In this document: in pieces, positions 33,329 through 43,339 of the stretch
Layout of the letters: every line of letters starts with the position of its first letter
How positions within the stretch are numbered: the first letter of the stretch is position 1
Source of the DNA: Kappaphycus alvarezii
Taxonomy: Eukaryota > Rhodophyta > Florideophyceae > Gigartinales > Solieriaceae
Length of the DNA stretch: 64,000 bases
Assembly (NCBI GenBank): GCA_002205965.3
Contig: NADL03000462.1
Coordinates: forward strand, 1-64,000
Reading direction: 5' to 3'
Translations under genes and position numbers: made by a program
The notes under the pieces: generated by a model
Database searches by the model: none
Told to the model about the DNA's origin: nothing
Seen by the model: the letters and a program-made list of their open reading frames with translations, nothing else

Positions 33329-35149
33329 CTAAATACCCGCCCTCACCGCCACAGACAGTGCAGCCTCTTCTATTCTCGTCGCCCACCTCGCTGCAAAGGC
33401 TGTATACTTTAGGCCGGCAGTCTTACTATCCACCCTTAACCCGCTCAATCTCCTTGGACTGTTCACTTCCAGTATCCTCTTCACACATCCTACCGATTCA
33501 CAATAGCTTCTCATCATCATCGCTACCCCTTCCCAGACAACCATATGGCCCTCTGTTGCGCAACTTCCCATGGCATCACATAAAACTTCCTTCATCATAT
33601 GCTTCTCAAAGACCAAATCCATTCCTTGTAAGGCTCTTGCATCCACACATGCCGGATCCTCTGTAGCTTCCGGTCGTTCTTCCTCCGGCCTCACTGTGGG
33701 GGTTATCTCCACCACTACAGTCGCTGTGCCCGGAGAATTCGTTGCTTCAGGTGATGGCGGCAATGGCACGTTGACCACTGCGGGATCTTCTGTAACCGTG
33801 GCTCCGTCACATTCCACTTCATTTAACCATTCCGATGCCTCTAATGTTCGCTCCGATACACATATTTTTCCTCTCGGCGTACTCACACAAAGTTCCATAT
33901 CAAAACAGTCTGACGTACATTGACATGGAAATGAATTGTAGCAGTAACATGTCTCATCTGCAGTTGAGCACTTGATCTCTGTCGATTGACATAAAATCTC
34001 CCCCACAGCACAGCTATCCCCCCCTCCCGCACGACATCTCCTCGGGGGCAGACAATTCTCGTCAAACCGACACAAATCCCCCGTCAATCCTGAGAGCCTC
34101 GATGGTGATGGAGCCACTGATGCAGTTCCCTCACAAGGAATATTAGTGGCCCACGGCAAGGTATCAAGGAAGCGCCGAGAAAAACAAAAAGATTCGCCTT
34201 CACGGCCCGAACACAACTCGCCCGTAGGACATTGGTCATCACACTGGCAAGTACGAGAGCCCAGGCATAAACATGAGACCCCGGTATCACATGGCTCGAA
34301 CGTATCTCGGTCAAGACACCGACGATACTCCAAACAGTCATCTTGAGATGTGCATGGATCTCCAGCTAGGCCGCCTGCAGGGCCGATTGAAACAGAGCCG
34401 GAAGTTGGGGATTGAGTTGGGGAAGGCTGAATGAACGGAGAAGGTGAAGATGGAGTTAGGGAAGCGCGTGAAGTGGGAGATATCATAGGTGGGGTAATGG
34501 TCAGGGCAACGGGGGTCGGGCTACGGGCTGGTGTACGAGAAGAGGACTGCAACGGGGAGGGTGTCACAGCAGGTGTTGGTATGATGGAGACTGGAGGGGA
34601 GGGTGGAATCGACGGAGTGAGAGAGGGGGAAGGGATAGGGGGTGTTGGTGATGAGATGAAGGGGTTCAACGCGGTGGAGGGGGAGATGGAAGGATCGGTA
34701 AGGGTGGGAAGTTGATCCGGGTCGGAAGGGGTTATAGAGTCGGGGCCTTGAGAGGGTACAATGTCGGGGAACTTGGCGATGATTGCGTCGGACATGCAGA
34801 TAGGGGGATCGCCTTTCTTAGAAGCACAGGTTTCACCGGCGGGGCATACAGTGGTAGACGTGCAGAGGGATGGAACTTCGGGGAAGCAGATGCATGGTTC
34901 AGGGGGGCGGCAGGAGAGAAGGCCAACTTCGGAGAGGCATTTTCGAGGCGGGTAGATGCAGTCTATGTCGAATTGGCATGGTTCGTAGGTAAGGCCAATG
35001 TGAATAATACGAGGGAGGCCAAAAGCAGGGAGGGGAGAGTAGCGAACTAGGATAAGGAGGAGGAAGGAGAACGGAGCTCGGGGAAGCATAGGGCCAGCGA
35101 GTTGCAGGAGTCGGAGTGGGTGTGCGACAAAGCTGGACAATTGAAGCAA
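33329..35149 (-). CDS. Secreted modular Cys-rich protein, unassigned family
   Basis: A 606-residue intronless ORF; an in-frame Met21 (35089) would give a cleaner signal peptide with the hydrophobic core FSFLLLILV at 27-35. Three related Cys-rich modules follow (about 56-120, 262-340, 355-448). Each reads roughly DxC...DC...R(R/K)C...C.C...C....C..GE.C...., and each ends in a C.S..(I/F/T)L-like segment. A long Pro/Ser/Thr linker (130-255), rich in SPTP-type words, separates modules 1 and 2. Another linker (455-498) precedes a C-terminal domain (500-606) with Cys501, 524, 530, 550, 555 and an FEKHMMKEVLCDAMGSCA motif. The layout suggests an O-glycosylated extracellular or cell-wall protein, but I do not recognise the family and assign no function. 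Flanked by LINE remnants. Confidence 0.75.
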   Translation of the reverse strand: MLQLSSFVAHPLRLLQLAGPMLPRAPFSFLLLILVRYSPLPAFGLPRIIHIGLTYEPCQFDIDCIYPPRKCLSEVGLLSCRPPEPCICFPEVPSLCTSTTVCPAGETCASKKGDPPICMSDAIIAKFPDIVPSQGPDSITPSDPDQLPTLTDPSISPSTALNPFISSPTPPIPSPSLTPSIPPSPPVSIIPTPAVTPSPLQSSSRTPARSPTPVALTITPPMISPTSRASLTPSSPSPFIQPSPTQSPTSGSVSIGPAGGLAGDPCTSQDDCLEYRRCLDRDTFEPCDTGVSCLCLGSRTCQCDDQCPTGELCSGREGESFCFSRRFLDTLPWATNIPCEGTASVAPSPSRLSGLTGDLCRFDENCLPPRRCRAGGGDSCAVGEILCQSTEIKCSTADETCYCYNSFPCQCTSDCFDMELCVSTPRGKICVSERTLEASEWLNEVECDGATVTEDPAVVNVPLPPSPEATNSPGTATVVVEITPTVRPEEERPEATEDPACVDARALQGMDLVFEKHMMKEVLCDAMGSCATEGHMVVWEGVAMMMRSYCESVGCVKRILEVNSPRRLSGLRVDSKTAGLKYTAFAARWATRIEEAALSVAVRAGI

Positions 35150-35917
35150 GTCGAACAGGAAGCGGTTTGATGCAATGGGGTTGAGCTGATTTTCTGGACT
35201 TTGTTACAAGGCAAGCGACAACGGAGTTGAGGCAGTGTGGTGTGAAACGAATAAAAGGGGATGTGAATGTATTTGCCCATGTGTGGAGTGACTCGATTCC
35301 CGAAACATTTGCTTTAAATCTGCGAGAAGTTGCGGTGAATCCAAGTCTCTAACTTGTAAAGCGCTCTTGAAAGGGCAGTTGGTGCGTGTGGAATGCTTGA
35401 CTGAGCCACATGTTTGTGTTGTCCATCATTAAGGTGATCGAAAGCACATTTTGTGTGCTTTACAGTTTCCTCTCGTCTGGGCGGTATGACGCCCATGGCA
35501 AAACATCTGACTTGGCAGTCACTCAGTAGAGCTTGTTACAAGGCAGTTTACCGAATGATGATTGGTATCTATCATGAAGCGGCGCATGTCTTGATAAGCC
35601 GAAATCCTATTGGTGTGCTTAAAGGTATGATTTATTTTTTCTGGCGCAAATGGTATCTGGATAATCTTTGCGACTGTTTGCGTGAACGTCAAGAAAACGG
35701 CCTTTCCGTGGCACACACGCCCACACTTGATCTACCCATCTTTCGGCCACATGTGCGATTTCCGAGCGGTTTTTGACATGAGATAAAACCCCCCTGCCTC
35801 TCTGAAGGGACGGAAGCCTGCCTGGCATGTTTTGCAAGAGAACTTGCAATAGATCAAAACAGTACAGTACTGTGCAGTGCTTGGATTCACCCTATTGCTC
35901 TGAACATCAAAGAATTA
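35150..35917. other. Upstream region of the Cys-rich gene with a GTAC tract
   Basis: Holds the promoter of the minus-strand gene. A tract (cagtacagtactgtgcagtg) lies at 35859-35880, at the border with the next LINE remnant. A 107-codon plus-strand ORF (35453-35776) has no recognisable feature and I do not call it. Confidence 0.4.
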
Positions 35918-37226
35918 TTGTTTGCACTGGGCGCGGAGGACACAGGGCTGCACATACTGCTTTTGGAGTTGTGGTACCATGACGACGGCTACATTGCAGC
36001 CAAACTTAAGTCCATACTCAAAGCGACCGAGGTTCTCTATTCCCCTGAGTCCAAATGTCTTAGCCTTCATCTGGCGGTCTCGAAATGCAAGGTGTGGTCG
36101 CCCACTCCCCTTTCCGTGTCGGTTCAGCCCTCATACTCCCCTGAAATGCGACAGGGGTACAGCGTGGAAACTATGGGTTTAAACGCCCCCATCGGTTCCA
36201 AGGCGTTCATAAAGCAGCACATCCTGGACCATGTACAGTCCCCCCAGCCTCTGCTACACGCGATTATGGAGATTGAAGACGCACAGACCTCATTCCAGTT
36301 ACTTGGTAATTGCTTTGAAGTCTGCAAAGTGAGCTACCTTCTGCGGGTCGTGCCGCCCTCCCGCACACGGTGAGGGGCTGAATATTTGGACGGCTTCATC
36401 GAAAATTGCGTCTGTACGCTGCCGGGTGGAGTGCTCAACAGCACAATATTCAGGGAGCTACAATTACCCGTCAAATCGCTCCACGAGAAAAAGGCTGTCC
36501 TGGAAATCAGTCTCACCTCTGCGAAGGACATCGCGGCCACTCCGTTCCTTGCATCTGATGTTGCTTCGCATGAGCTATGCAGCGAGTTTTTGCCGCCCTC
36601 CGCTCAAGATCTGACCCAAGACGAGGATGCTATCGCTGCCTTTAACACATGGAGCGCCTCTTGCCGACCCTCGCACCGATTTCCGTTTCGCAACCTCTGC
36701 CCCTCCAACCCTCCATCGCAAAAGAAGCTAACAGATGCAGTTCAAGTGGGCGTGCAAGAGGCCCTACGCGCTCGGCGACACCCGCACCCTCGCCGTCGGC
36801 GCCAGTCTGGCCCTCCCCTCAGCCAAAGGATGGGTCTACTGCGCACCGTGCCCTGGTTTGGAGACACATATCACGAGCAAGGATTTTTCCGTTTGATTCC
36901 TGTACTTCTGCGAGACCCCTTTATTCGCTCCCGATACTCCTTGTCCAAAGGCAGGGTGTCCTGAACTGCCGGATATCTACGGGGACCACTTGCTGCATTT
37001 TCGTTACGGCTGTGAGCGCAGTTCTTGCCATAACAACCACGTGACCCTCCTCGGTAACGACCTTGCAAAGGCCGCTCAACAGTCATTTACTGAGGCCCGA
37101 TTACACCACCAACACCGGACAAGACCGGATATCGGGGTGATGGGATCTGCCGGTGTCACCGACTTTTGCGACGTAACGTTCGTCAACCCTCTTGCCCCTT
37201 CTTATGCCAAAGGGAACAGGAAGTAA
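35918..37226 (+). pseudogene. LINE RT C-terminal half, best preserved copy
   Basis: Plus-strand frames: 35918-36373 reads ELWYHDDGYIAAKL (degraded YADD/YLDDG box), LHLAVSKCKVWSP, LNAPIGSKAFIKQHI and FQLLGNCFEVCKVSYLLRVV, the typical RT thumb. After a stop, 36386-36964 continues with GGVLNSTIFRELQLPV and AKDIAATPFLAS. A frame change then gives DIYGDHLLHFRYGCERSSCH and VTDFCDVTFVNPLAPS up to 37226, the same C-terminal region as in the 31-32 kb copies. It is 5' truncated before the YADD box. Confidence 0.7.
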
Positions 37227-37429
37227 ACATGTACCCTGATGCAAAACACCCTTCTGAAAGTCAATCTTCACGAGAGCGCCATCTGCGTTCACCAAGTCCC
37301 TTCTTATCGCCGCTTCCGCTGCCGACAAGGGAGCCAAGAATTACCCCTCTCTTCAAGCTTACCACATCGATGCAGCTGAAGTGGTATTCCGGCAAGCTCG
37401 ATTTGTGCATTTTTTGCTAATACCTCCTC

Positions 37430-38280
37430 TCCCTCTCGACATCAACGTCCTAATCGTTATTGTAATCCGCGCGGACAATACAGTTACAATCGTTTCACAG
37501 GGTGCTTCCGTGAAAACCTCAAGTCCAGGTTGCCAGTGACGAAAAAAAGGTTGCTACGGTTGTGACCAATTCGCTCACTTCATTTGCAACTGCCGCGAAA
37601 ATGCCAAGCATGTTGAACGTTACACACGACTTCATCATTTGGATGCTACAGCCGCGCATGTCCTGTCCTGTTCGTGACGAAGTCGTCGAACTAGCCAAGT
37701 GCATCGCTGTATACAAAGATAAAGATCACGAACACTATGGGGATGATCCTTTCCATGTTTGGATCTGTGACCTCTCCGCCATTACCAACAGCCACCCCGC
37801 ACAACCTTGATATACGTCCTCCATCCTTCATGGCCGTTCCTATCACGTACAGCGCGTAAAGAATTCTTTCTAAACCAAAGACTCTAGCAAAAGGCTTGGC
37901 AATGGCGCTGCTGAATTACAAGCCCATGCATTCTTTCCCGTTACGAGATTAGTCTAGGTTGATACCGACGCCCCCAAAATAATCTCCAATGAACAATGGC
38001 TCACTGATGCCGGTTGCAAACCGATCCGGCGTCATGCCTGTCCCCTCGCACATGGGACCCTTTTGGCTTTAATACAGTCAGTCAAAGAAGTCACTTGTTT
38101 GCTTGCCATACTTCAAGATATTCAGAGTCAATCTCATCAAGTCCTTACAGTCGCATTTGTTCTCCCATCCACTCCCATCCACTTCCTAAACGGTTTTCAC
38201 CTTCAAGGTGATTTCGGAATCGACCGAGGCCTCCGCTACGGCAACTATAGTCGCCCTGTCCAGCATCCATGTCCGTAAGT
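37430..38280 (+). pseudogene. Retrotransposon gag zinc knuckle and protease remnant
   Basis: The plus-strand reading near 37,550-37,600 contains a complete zinc knuckle, CYGCDQFAHFICNC (C-x2-C-x4-H-x4-C). Further on, VDTDAPKIISNEQWL at about 37,960 resembles the active site of a retroviral-type aspartic protease, with Asp-Thr-Asp instead of Asp-Thr/Ser-Gly. CKPIRRHACPLAHGTLL follows. There are frequent stops and shifts. No RT follows; the element is cut off by other repeats. Confidence 0.5.
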
Positions 38281-38787
38281 CTGTACATCAACTCTACAAA
38301 GCACTCCATGTCCGCGCCTTACCAAAACATCCTCCCATCCCCCCACTATGACACCCGTACCCCTCTAGAACTCTGCACTCATCCTCTATTCCGCGTTCAC
38401 ATACTCACCCATGAGCTCGTTCTCGCGTTGCAGGTGTGGAAAGTGGAACAATGATTAATCTCATCGTTACACAAACACCCAAACCCAAAAGCACATACCG
38501 ATCTTGCACCGCGCGGTGCCCGTAAGTGGCGTATGATTTATTTTTGTGATGAATCCTGGTCCTCCTTGTCACACCCGCGTTACGAAGAGAAACGCACAGT
38601 TGAATTCGGGCACCCGAAACGAGGATGAATATATCTCTTCAAATTAATCGAGAGAAAGGGAACAGGTACGATTTACAACTATATATATTCGCCTCTTCTT
38701 CTGTGTTCACTAGATTACTTTACCACAGACATATGCAGGTGCAACATGCATAGTCTTGAATACCCCACTGAAACAAACCTAGTACAG
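38281..38787. other. Repeat-like spacer, possible LTR edge
   Basis: No coding signal. The word tgtcacacccgcgttacgaa at about 38,564 resembles the start of many LTRs, but no partner copy was found, so I do not call an LTR. Confidence 0.25.
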
Positions 38788-39042
38788 TTAGGTTTGAATA
38801 GGGTGGCTAAACTCTGCATGTTGTGGGGCGCGACATAATACAGACGCCGCACACGTGGACCAATTTGCATAACTAAGCTGCTGATAAAGCCGAGTCTTCA
38901 CTCCTCCCGCCGAGCATGCGCTGCGGGTCGCGACAGCGGCCGCGTATTCGTCGATTACCTTCGACGTCGTCGCAGACGGCGATCCAAGTGAGTCGAAGGC
39001 TAGCGGCACAAACTTCCATCCCAGTTTTGATCGTCTTCCGTG
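38788..39042 (-). mobile_element. LINE-type 3' fragment, second copy
   Basis: The reverse ORF (38788-39009) reads MPLAFDSLGSPSATTSKVID, later GGVKTRLYQQLSYANWSTCA and PQHAEFSHPIQT. It is clearly homologous to the fragment at 18,685-19,034. The opening PLAFDSLG is the usual start of the C-terminal tail in this LINE class. It abuts the left terminal repeat of the DIRS-like element at 39043. Confidence 0.6.
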
Positions 39043-39200
39043 TTCGCGTCGTGTACACAGGTGTATACGTGTGAAGGTATTATAGGTGCAGCGAGCCAGG
39101 TGCCGAGCGTCCAGAGTACCGTAGGCGGTGGAGGGTATTTAACCCAATCGTGAACACACCGCCGACGGCCGGCCGACTTGGTTCGGCATGTCTAGTTCTC
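39043..39200 (+). repeat. Left direct terminal repeat of the DIRS-like element
   Basis: Starts ttcgcgtcgtgtacac and ends gcatgtctagttctc. It is nearly identical to 43182-43339, with only a few differences seen. The internal ggagggtatttaa could serve as a TATA-like promoter word. Confidence 0.85.
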
Positions 39201-39275
39201 GGCGAGAAATTCCCCTTGAGCAATCCGGGCGGCGACATATTCTAATCGGGTACGAACCTAGTATCCTCGAGGCAA

Positions 39276-39954
39276 ATGGCTGACAATCTACAAGGAGGAC
39301 CGGCTGGTGCGGCGAGCGGCGCGGGCGCGGAGGACAGCAACGCCGCTGACCTTGTGCGCGCTGCTTGGGTTGCGTTGAAGCCGACCAGGCGGGACTACGG
39401 GGAGGTTGTCACGGAGCTAAATGCTTCGAAGTTGGTGAGTGAAGGGAGTGTGTTCGATCGTGGTGCCCACGTGCCGGTGACGTATATGGAATTTTTCAAG
39501 CCACCGGTCGATGCGTTTCTTTCAGAGCTCAAGAGCAAGGACCGTCGGTCCGCCAAGGAATGGGAATACATCAACGAAGCGGGAGTGTGGTCGGAGTTGG
39601 GGTTGATGGCTTTGGAGGTATCGAGGACTGAGTCGGGGAGTGTGGAGGACATGGGTCGGAAGTTGAAGATAGCGGAGATGGCGATCAAGGCTTCGTTGGA
39701 GGTACTGTCGATAAGGGCGCAATATTTCCGCGACATCACCGAGCAGGGGATCGAGGCTGCGAGGCAGATGGCTTTCTTGGTTTGAGCAGGGTCATGATGC
39801 GGTGTTTTCTGAGTCGTACAGGACAGCGCGGGAGGCTTTGACGACGAAGTTGGAAGTGGAGGCAGCCAAGCAGTTGGCCAGGGCGAGGCTGGAGAGAGCC
39901 AGGGGCCTCGGTTCGAAGGGCGGTCCAGCGTCGACCGCCGACGATGAGGGATAG
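39276..39954 (+). pseudogene. DIRS-like ORF1 (Gag-like), frameshifted
   Basis: ATG at 39276, about 75 bp after the left repeat. The first frame gives 169 residues and ends in TGA at 39783-39785. The +1 frame continues without a break in sense (FEQGHDAVFSESYRTAREAL) to TAG at 39952-39954, so the intact product would be about 225 residues. It is acidic/helical with a Lys/Arg/Ala-rich C-terminal coil (KLEVEAAKQLARARLERARG). Position matches the Gag-like ORF1 of DIRS elements; no domain is recognised. Confidence 0.55.
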
Positions 39955-40009
39955 GAGGGAAGGATAGGGGGGCGGGGCATGTCGTAACGACCGGAGGGGG
40001 GAAGTCGTT

Positions 40010-41180
40010 ATGGCGGGGGACGGCGTCCAAGGACGGTGCATGGGGTTAGGTGTTGGGGGCCTCTCGGGGTATGTGGTGAGGGCGGTTCGGTACGGGATAC
40101 GGGACATACCGACAGTACCTTTCACGGAGGGGTTGGATATGGGGGAGATAACTCACTCGGAGGAGGACAAGTTATTCGCAGAAGAGGAGCTGAGGAAAGG
40201 GTTTGCGGTGCGGATATTCGAAAAGATAGGGAGAGAGGAAGTGGAACGGATCGTGGGGGAGGGAAAGATGGTGTCGTCTTCATTTTTGGCTTGGCAAGGG
40301 GAGGGGGAGGAGAGGGAGGGAAGGCACGTGGTCAATTTCAGCAGACAGAGCAAGCATTGGCCTCGGGGAACGGTGAGGATGGAAACGCTACAGTCGTTTG
40401 CGGTGGAGATGGAGAGAGGGTAAGTGTTGATGCCGTGGGATTTCAAGAGCGGGTGTCGCCATTTCTACCTTCACCCGGACGTGAGAGACTACTTTGTATT
40501 CCTGTACAATGGGCGCTTTTACCGGTGTATAGCTCTCCAGTTTGGGTGGGGGCGGTCGGGGTACTGGTTCTGCAAGTTGCTGCGTCCGTTGGTGAGGTAC
40601 ATGCGGGAGCGGTTGGGTTATCAGGTTCTGCCGTACATCGACGACTTTCTGTTGGCACCGGCTCCGCCGGGACGGGCGGCTACGGAGGGAGATTGCGAGG
40701 AGGCGCGGAGGGAGTTGGAAGGGCTATTCGAAAGGCTGGGTCTGGTGAGGCATCAGGGGAAGGGGACGTCGGCGGGGTCGAGGCGGGTAGAGCATCTGGG
40801 GGTCCTCATCGACTCGGAGAAGATGCGCGTGTTTGTGACGGATCAGAAGGTACTGAGGGTGAGGCGGTTGGCGAAGAAGATAATCGCGTTGGCACATCGG
40901 AATCAGAGGTTGGTGCCGCTCGCGTTGCTTCGTCGCTTCTGTGGTATATGTGTGTCGCTCACCCTTGCATTGACGATGGCCCGTTTCTACAAGCGTTCTC
41001 TTTACTTCGATATGTCTGCGTGGGAGCGGCGGCTTGCGCGGAGCGAGGAGCGAGGGCAAAGTCCGCAGCAAGCTCTGGTCGCGCAGCCCCCGGGAAAATT
41101 TTTGAACGTGCGTTTGAATGCTATGAACGGGCCGGCGTTTGAACGGGCGGGAGCGCTAAGGGGAGGGCGGGGCGGGGGAT
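40010..41180 (+). pseudogene. DIRS-like reverse transcriptase with an in-frame TAA
   Basis: The RT N-terminal part (40010-40423) contains GRHVVNFSRQSKHWP and the RMETLQSF helix. It then meets a single in-frame TAA at 40421-40423. The same frame resumes at once with MPWDFKSGCRHFYLHPDVRD (first catalytic Asp region) and FVFLYNGRFYRCIALQFGW, then VLPYIDDFLLA (YIDD catalytic pair) and VEHLGVLIDS. The frame stays open to 41392, but after about 41,030 the sense reading moves to another frame. All catalytic Asp residues are visible, so the stop and the shift are the main defects. Confidence 0.75.
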
Positions 41181-41930
41181 TTGTCGCGGGAAAGGGGTCG
41201 GAGAGCCAAGGTTTCAAGGGGGTTGTCGTTGCGGGCGAGTATGAGACTGGGTCGGCAGTCGCTGCGGGACCTGGGACACTGGTGTTCGTTGGGCAGATGG
41301 GAGGGGAGAGATCTCGTCAAGCTGCCGCCGGATATCGGCATGCACAGCGATGCGGCCGACGTCGGGTATGGGGGGACGCTGGGGTTTTGTGAGGCAGGTG
41401 GGTCGCCGGGTTTGTGGGAGGGTCAAGGTTTCTGGGGCGCTAGCGATCGCGCCCACTCGATTACTTTGAGGGAGCTACGAGAGGTGCGCCTGCTGCTTCA
41501 ACGGCATTTCGCCGAGTATATCGCCCGGCCCGAGGTCCGTCATTTGCTATTGCACGAAGACAATCAGGCGGTGGCGGCGATTTTGAATGCGATGGTCTCG
41601 GCGTCCAAGCCAATGATGGCGGAGTTGCGGAGGTTTGAGGTGCTGCTACGAATGTTGGGGGTCCGAATCGAGGCGCGGTGGATCCCGTCGGCAGTGAATC
41701 GGTTCGCCGACGCATTGTCGCGCACATGGGATCCGGGGGACGTTCGCGTGGCGGAGCATTTGGTGGAGTCAGTCCGGGAGGAGTATGCAGTGCAGGAGGT
41801 GGTGTTCCGCAGACGACCGATGGGGGAAACCGTGGTGGCGAGGAGGAAGTACCTGGGTACGCAGATGGAAGGCGACTGGGGAGATGGAAGGGCGCGATTA
41901 TGGAATCCCCCCGTTCGATATGATGCCAAT
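41181..41930 (+). pseudogene. DIRS-like RNase H
   Basis: The frame opens at 41181 and reads QSLRDLGHWCSL (the typical RT/RNase H linker), MHSDAADVGYGGTLGF (first Asp), HSITLRELREV (Glu), LLLHEDNQAVAAIL (Asp) and NRFADALSRTWDP (last Asp). The full catalytic set is present. At about 41,900 the sense reading moves to the next frame (PPFDMMPIVVRKIEMEGG to about 42,096), another frame slip. Confidence 0.75.
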
Positions 41931-41999
41931 TGTGGTGCGGAAGATAGAGATGGAAGGGGGGCGTGGCGTGCTCCTCGCCCCGAATTGGCCTGAACAGCC

Positions 42000-43091
42000 T
42001 TGGTTCGCGCGCTTGCGCGCGCTCAGCTCACGTTTGGTAGGTTTAGGGCGCGGGCACGAGGTGTATGGAAGGAGGCATCGCATCAACGACGGGTAGGAGC
42101 TAGTGATCGCGGAGATCGGCTGCGGTCTGAGTGGGAAGACGGAATAAGGGCGGTGGTGTTGGCGAAGACTGGGGGCGGGAGTCGCGAAAGGGGAAGCACG
42201 GGCGGGGGGGAAGAAGCGGCGTCTCTGTTGGCGGAGCATGGTTGGGCGGAGACGACCTGGAAGAATCGCATCAGCCAAATACACAAGTGGTTGGCGTTCT
42301 GCGATGAAGATGGTCGTACAGCTCTACCGGCAACCGAAGGGGATGTACTGGCGTATGTCGGATATCTATCATTGGAGAATCTGGTGGGACCGCGTTCCGC
42401 CAGAGAATACGGCTCGGCCATCTCCAGATATCATGAAGACGCAGGATATATTTCCCCAACAAGGACGTGGCTGGTTTCCAACCTTCTAACGGCGTACGAG
42501 AAGAAGGCGGATAGAGAGAGTCGGGTAGGAGAGATAAGGGTTGGGGTCCCGGCACGGCTGATGCTGCGAGTGGTTCGGTTGAAGCTGAGCACTGAAGAAG
42601 GGTCTTTGGTGTGTTGTTGCGCTATGGTGGTGTTCGCTTATGTTTTTCAGTGCAGGTCGGTGACAGTCGCGCATGTCCGGGAGGGACAGGTAACAGGTTC
42701 GACGGGGGAGGGCATCAGGGTCACTTTGACGCATCGCAAGGGTAAGCCTACGAGCAGGCCGCTGCGATTGTCGTACCCACGGAACGAACAGTGACCCTCC
42801 GAGTGTGGAGGGCCTCATCAGCTGCTCAAGAGGTGGATGCGGGTGAGACCAGCGGGCCACAGTTTTTTCGGCCTGCCTACAGGTGCGGGGGTGCAAGAGG
42901 TTGGATTGGGTACAGAATTGACACGGGTGCTGGGCGCCTTGGGGGTTGACCCTCCGGCCGGTTGCTACTATGGCTCCCATAGCATGCGTATTGGCAGTTT
43001 CAACGAGTTGGTCAACTTGCAGTTTTCACGCCCGTGGATTATGCAAAGGATGGGTTGGACCTCGGAATCCATGTTTCAGGTTTTTCGATAG
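42000..43091 (+). pseudogene. DIRS-like tyrosine recombinase
   Basis: The first part (42000-42794) has a core-binding-like helical region (WAETTWKNRISQIHKWLAF, ATEGDVLAYVGYLS, then a GPRSAREYGSAISRYHEDAG stretch) and the first catalytic Arg context FQCRSVTVAHV. A stop at 42792-42794 interrupts it. The sense continues in 42837-43091, with YGSHSMRIGSFNELV (the H-x-x-R box) and RMGWTSESMFQVFR just before the stop. The position where the nucleophilic Tyr is expected, 8-9 residues after the Trp, reads Val-Phe, so this copy should be unable to recombine. Confidence 0.7.
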
Positions 43092-43181
43092 TAGCATAAC
43101 GCTCACGCCGGCTTCCTCATGGTTCTTCGCGCATCTCCCCCGAGGGCGGTGATGAACGCCTCCGGGAGGGGGTTTGGGGTC

Positions 43182-43339
43182 TTCGCGTCGTGTACACGGG
43201 TGTATACGTGTGAAGGTATTGTAGGTGCAGCGAGCCAGGTGCCGAGCGTCCAGAGTACCGTAGGCGGTGGAGGGTATTTAACCTGATCGTGAACACACCG
43301 CCGACGGCCGGCCGACTTGGTTTGGCATGTCTATTTCTC
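43182..43339 (+). repeat. Right direct terminal repeat of the DIRS-like element
   Basis: Partner of 39043-39200. It is preceded by a short GC-rich hairpin-forming stretch (about 43,130-43,175) and followed by another (ccaccgcccctcccttgcgg), which may be remnants of split-repeat halves. Confidence 0.85.

Larger units (their letters stand above)
39043..43339 (+). mobile_element. DIRS-like tyrosine-recombinase retrotransposon
   Basis: A 4.3-kb element with 158-bp direct terminal repeats (39043-39200 and 43182-43339). On the plus strand it carries, in order, an ORF1 (Gag-like), a reverse transcriptase with YIDD, an RNase H, and a tyrosine recombinase in place of a DDE integrase. That gene set defines the DIRS order. 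The direct rather than inverted repeats recall the PAT/Ngaro arrangement, but I could not find the second split-repeat pair by eye. The coding frames carry at least one stop and several shifts. GC content is visibly higher than in the flanks. Confidence 0.8.

Noticed and set aside
35453..35776. 107-codon plus-strand ORF
   Set aside because: No recognisable domain, lies in the promoter region of the Cys-rich gene and next to LINE sequence; likely chance.
38564..38765. Solo LTR starting tgtcacaccc
   Set aside because: Only the start word is LTR-like; no second copy or target-site duplication was found in the window.
40036..41142. 368-codon plus-strand ORF overlapping the DIRS-like RT
   Set aside because: It is a Gly/Ala/Arg-rich shadow of the RT frame in GC-rich DNA; the RT motifs lie in the other frame.
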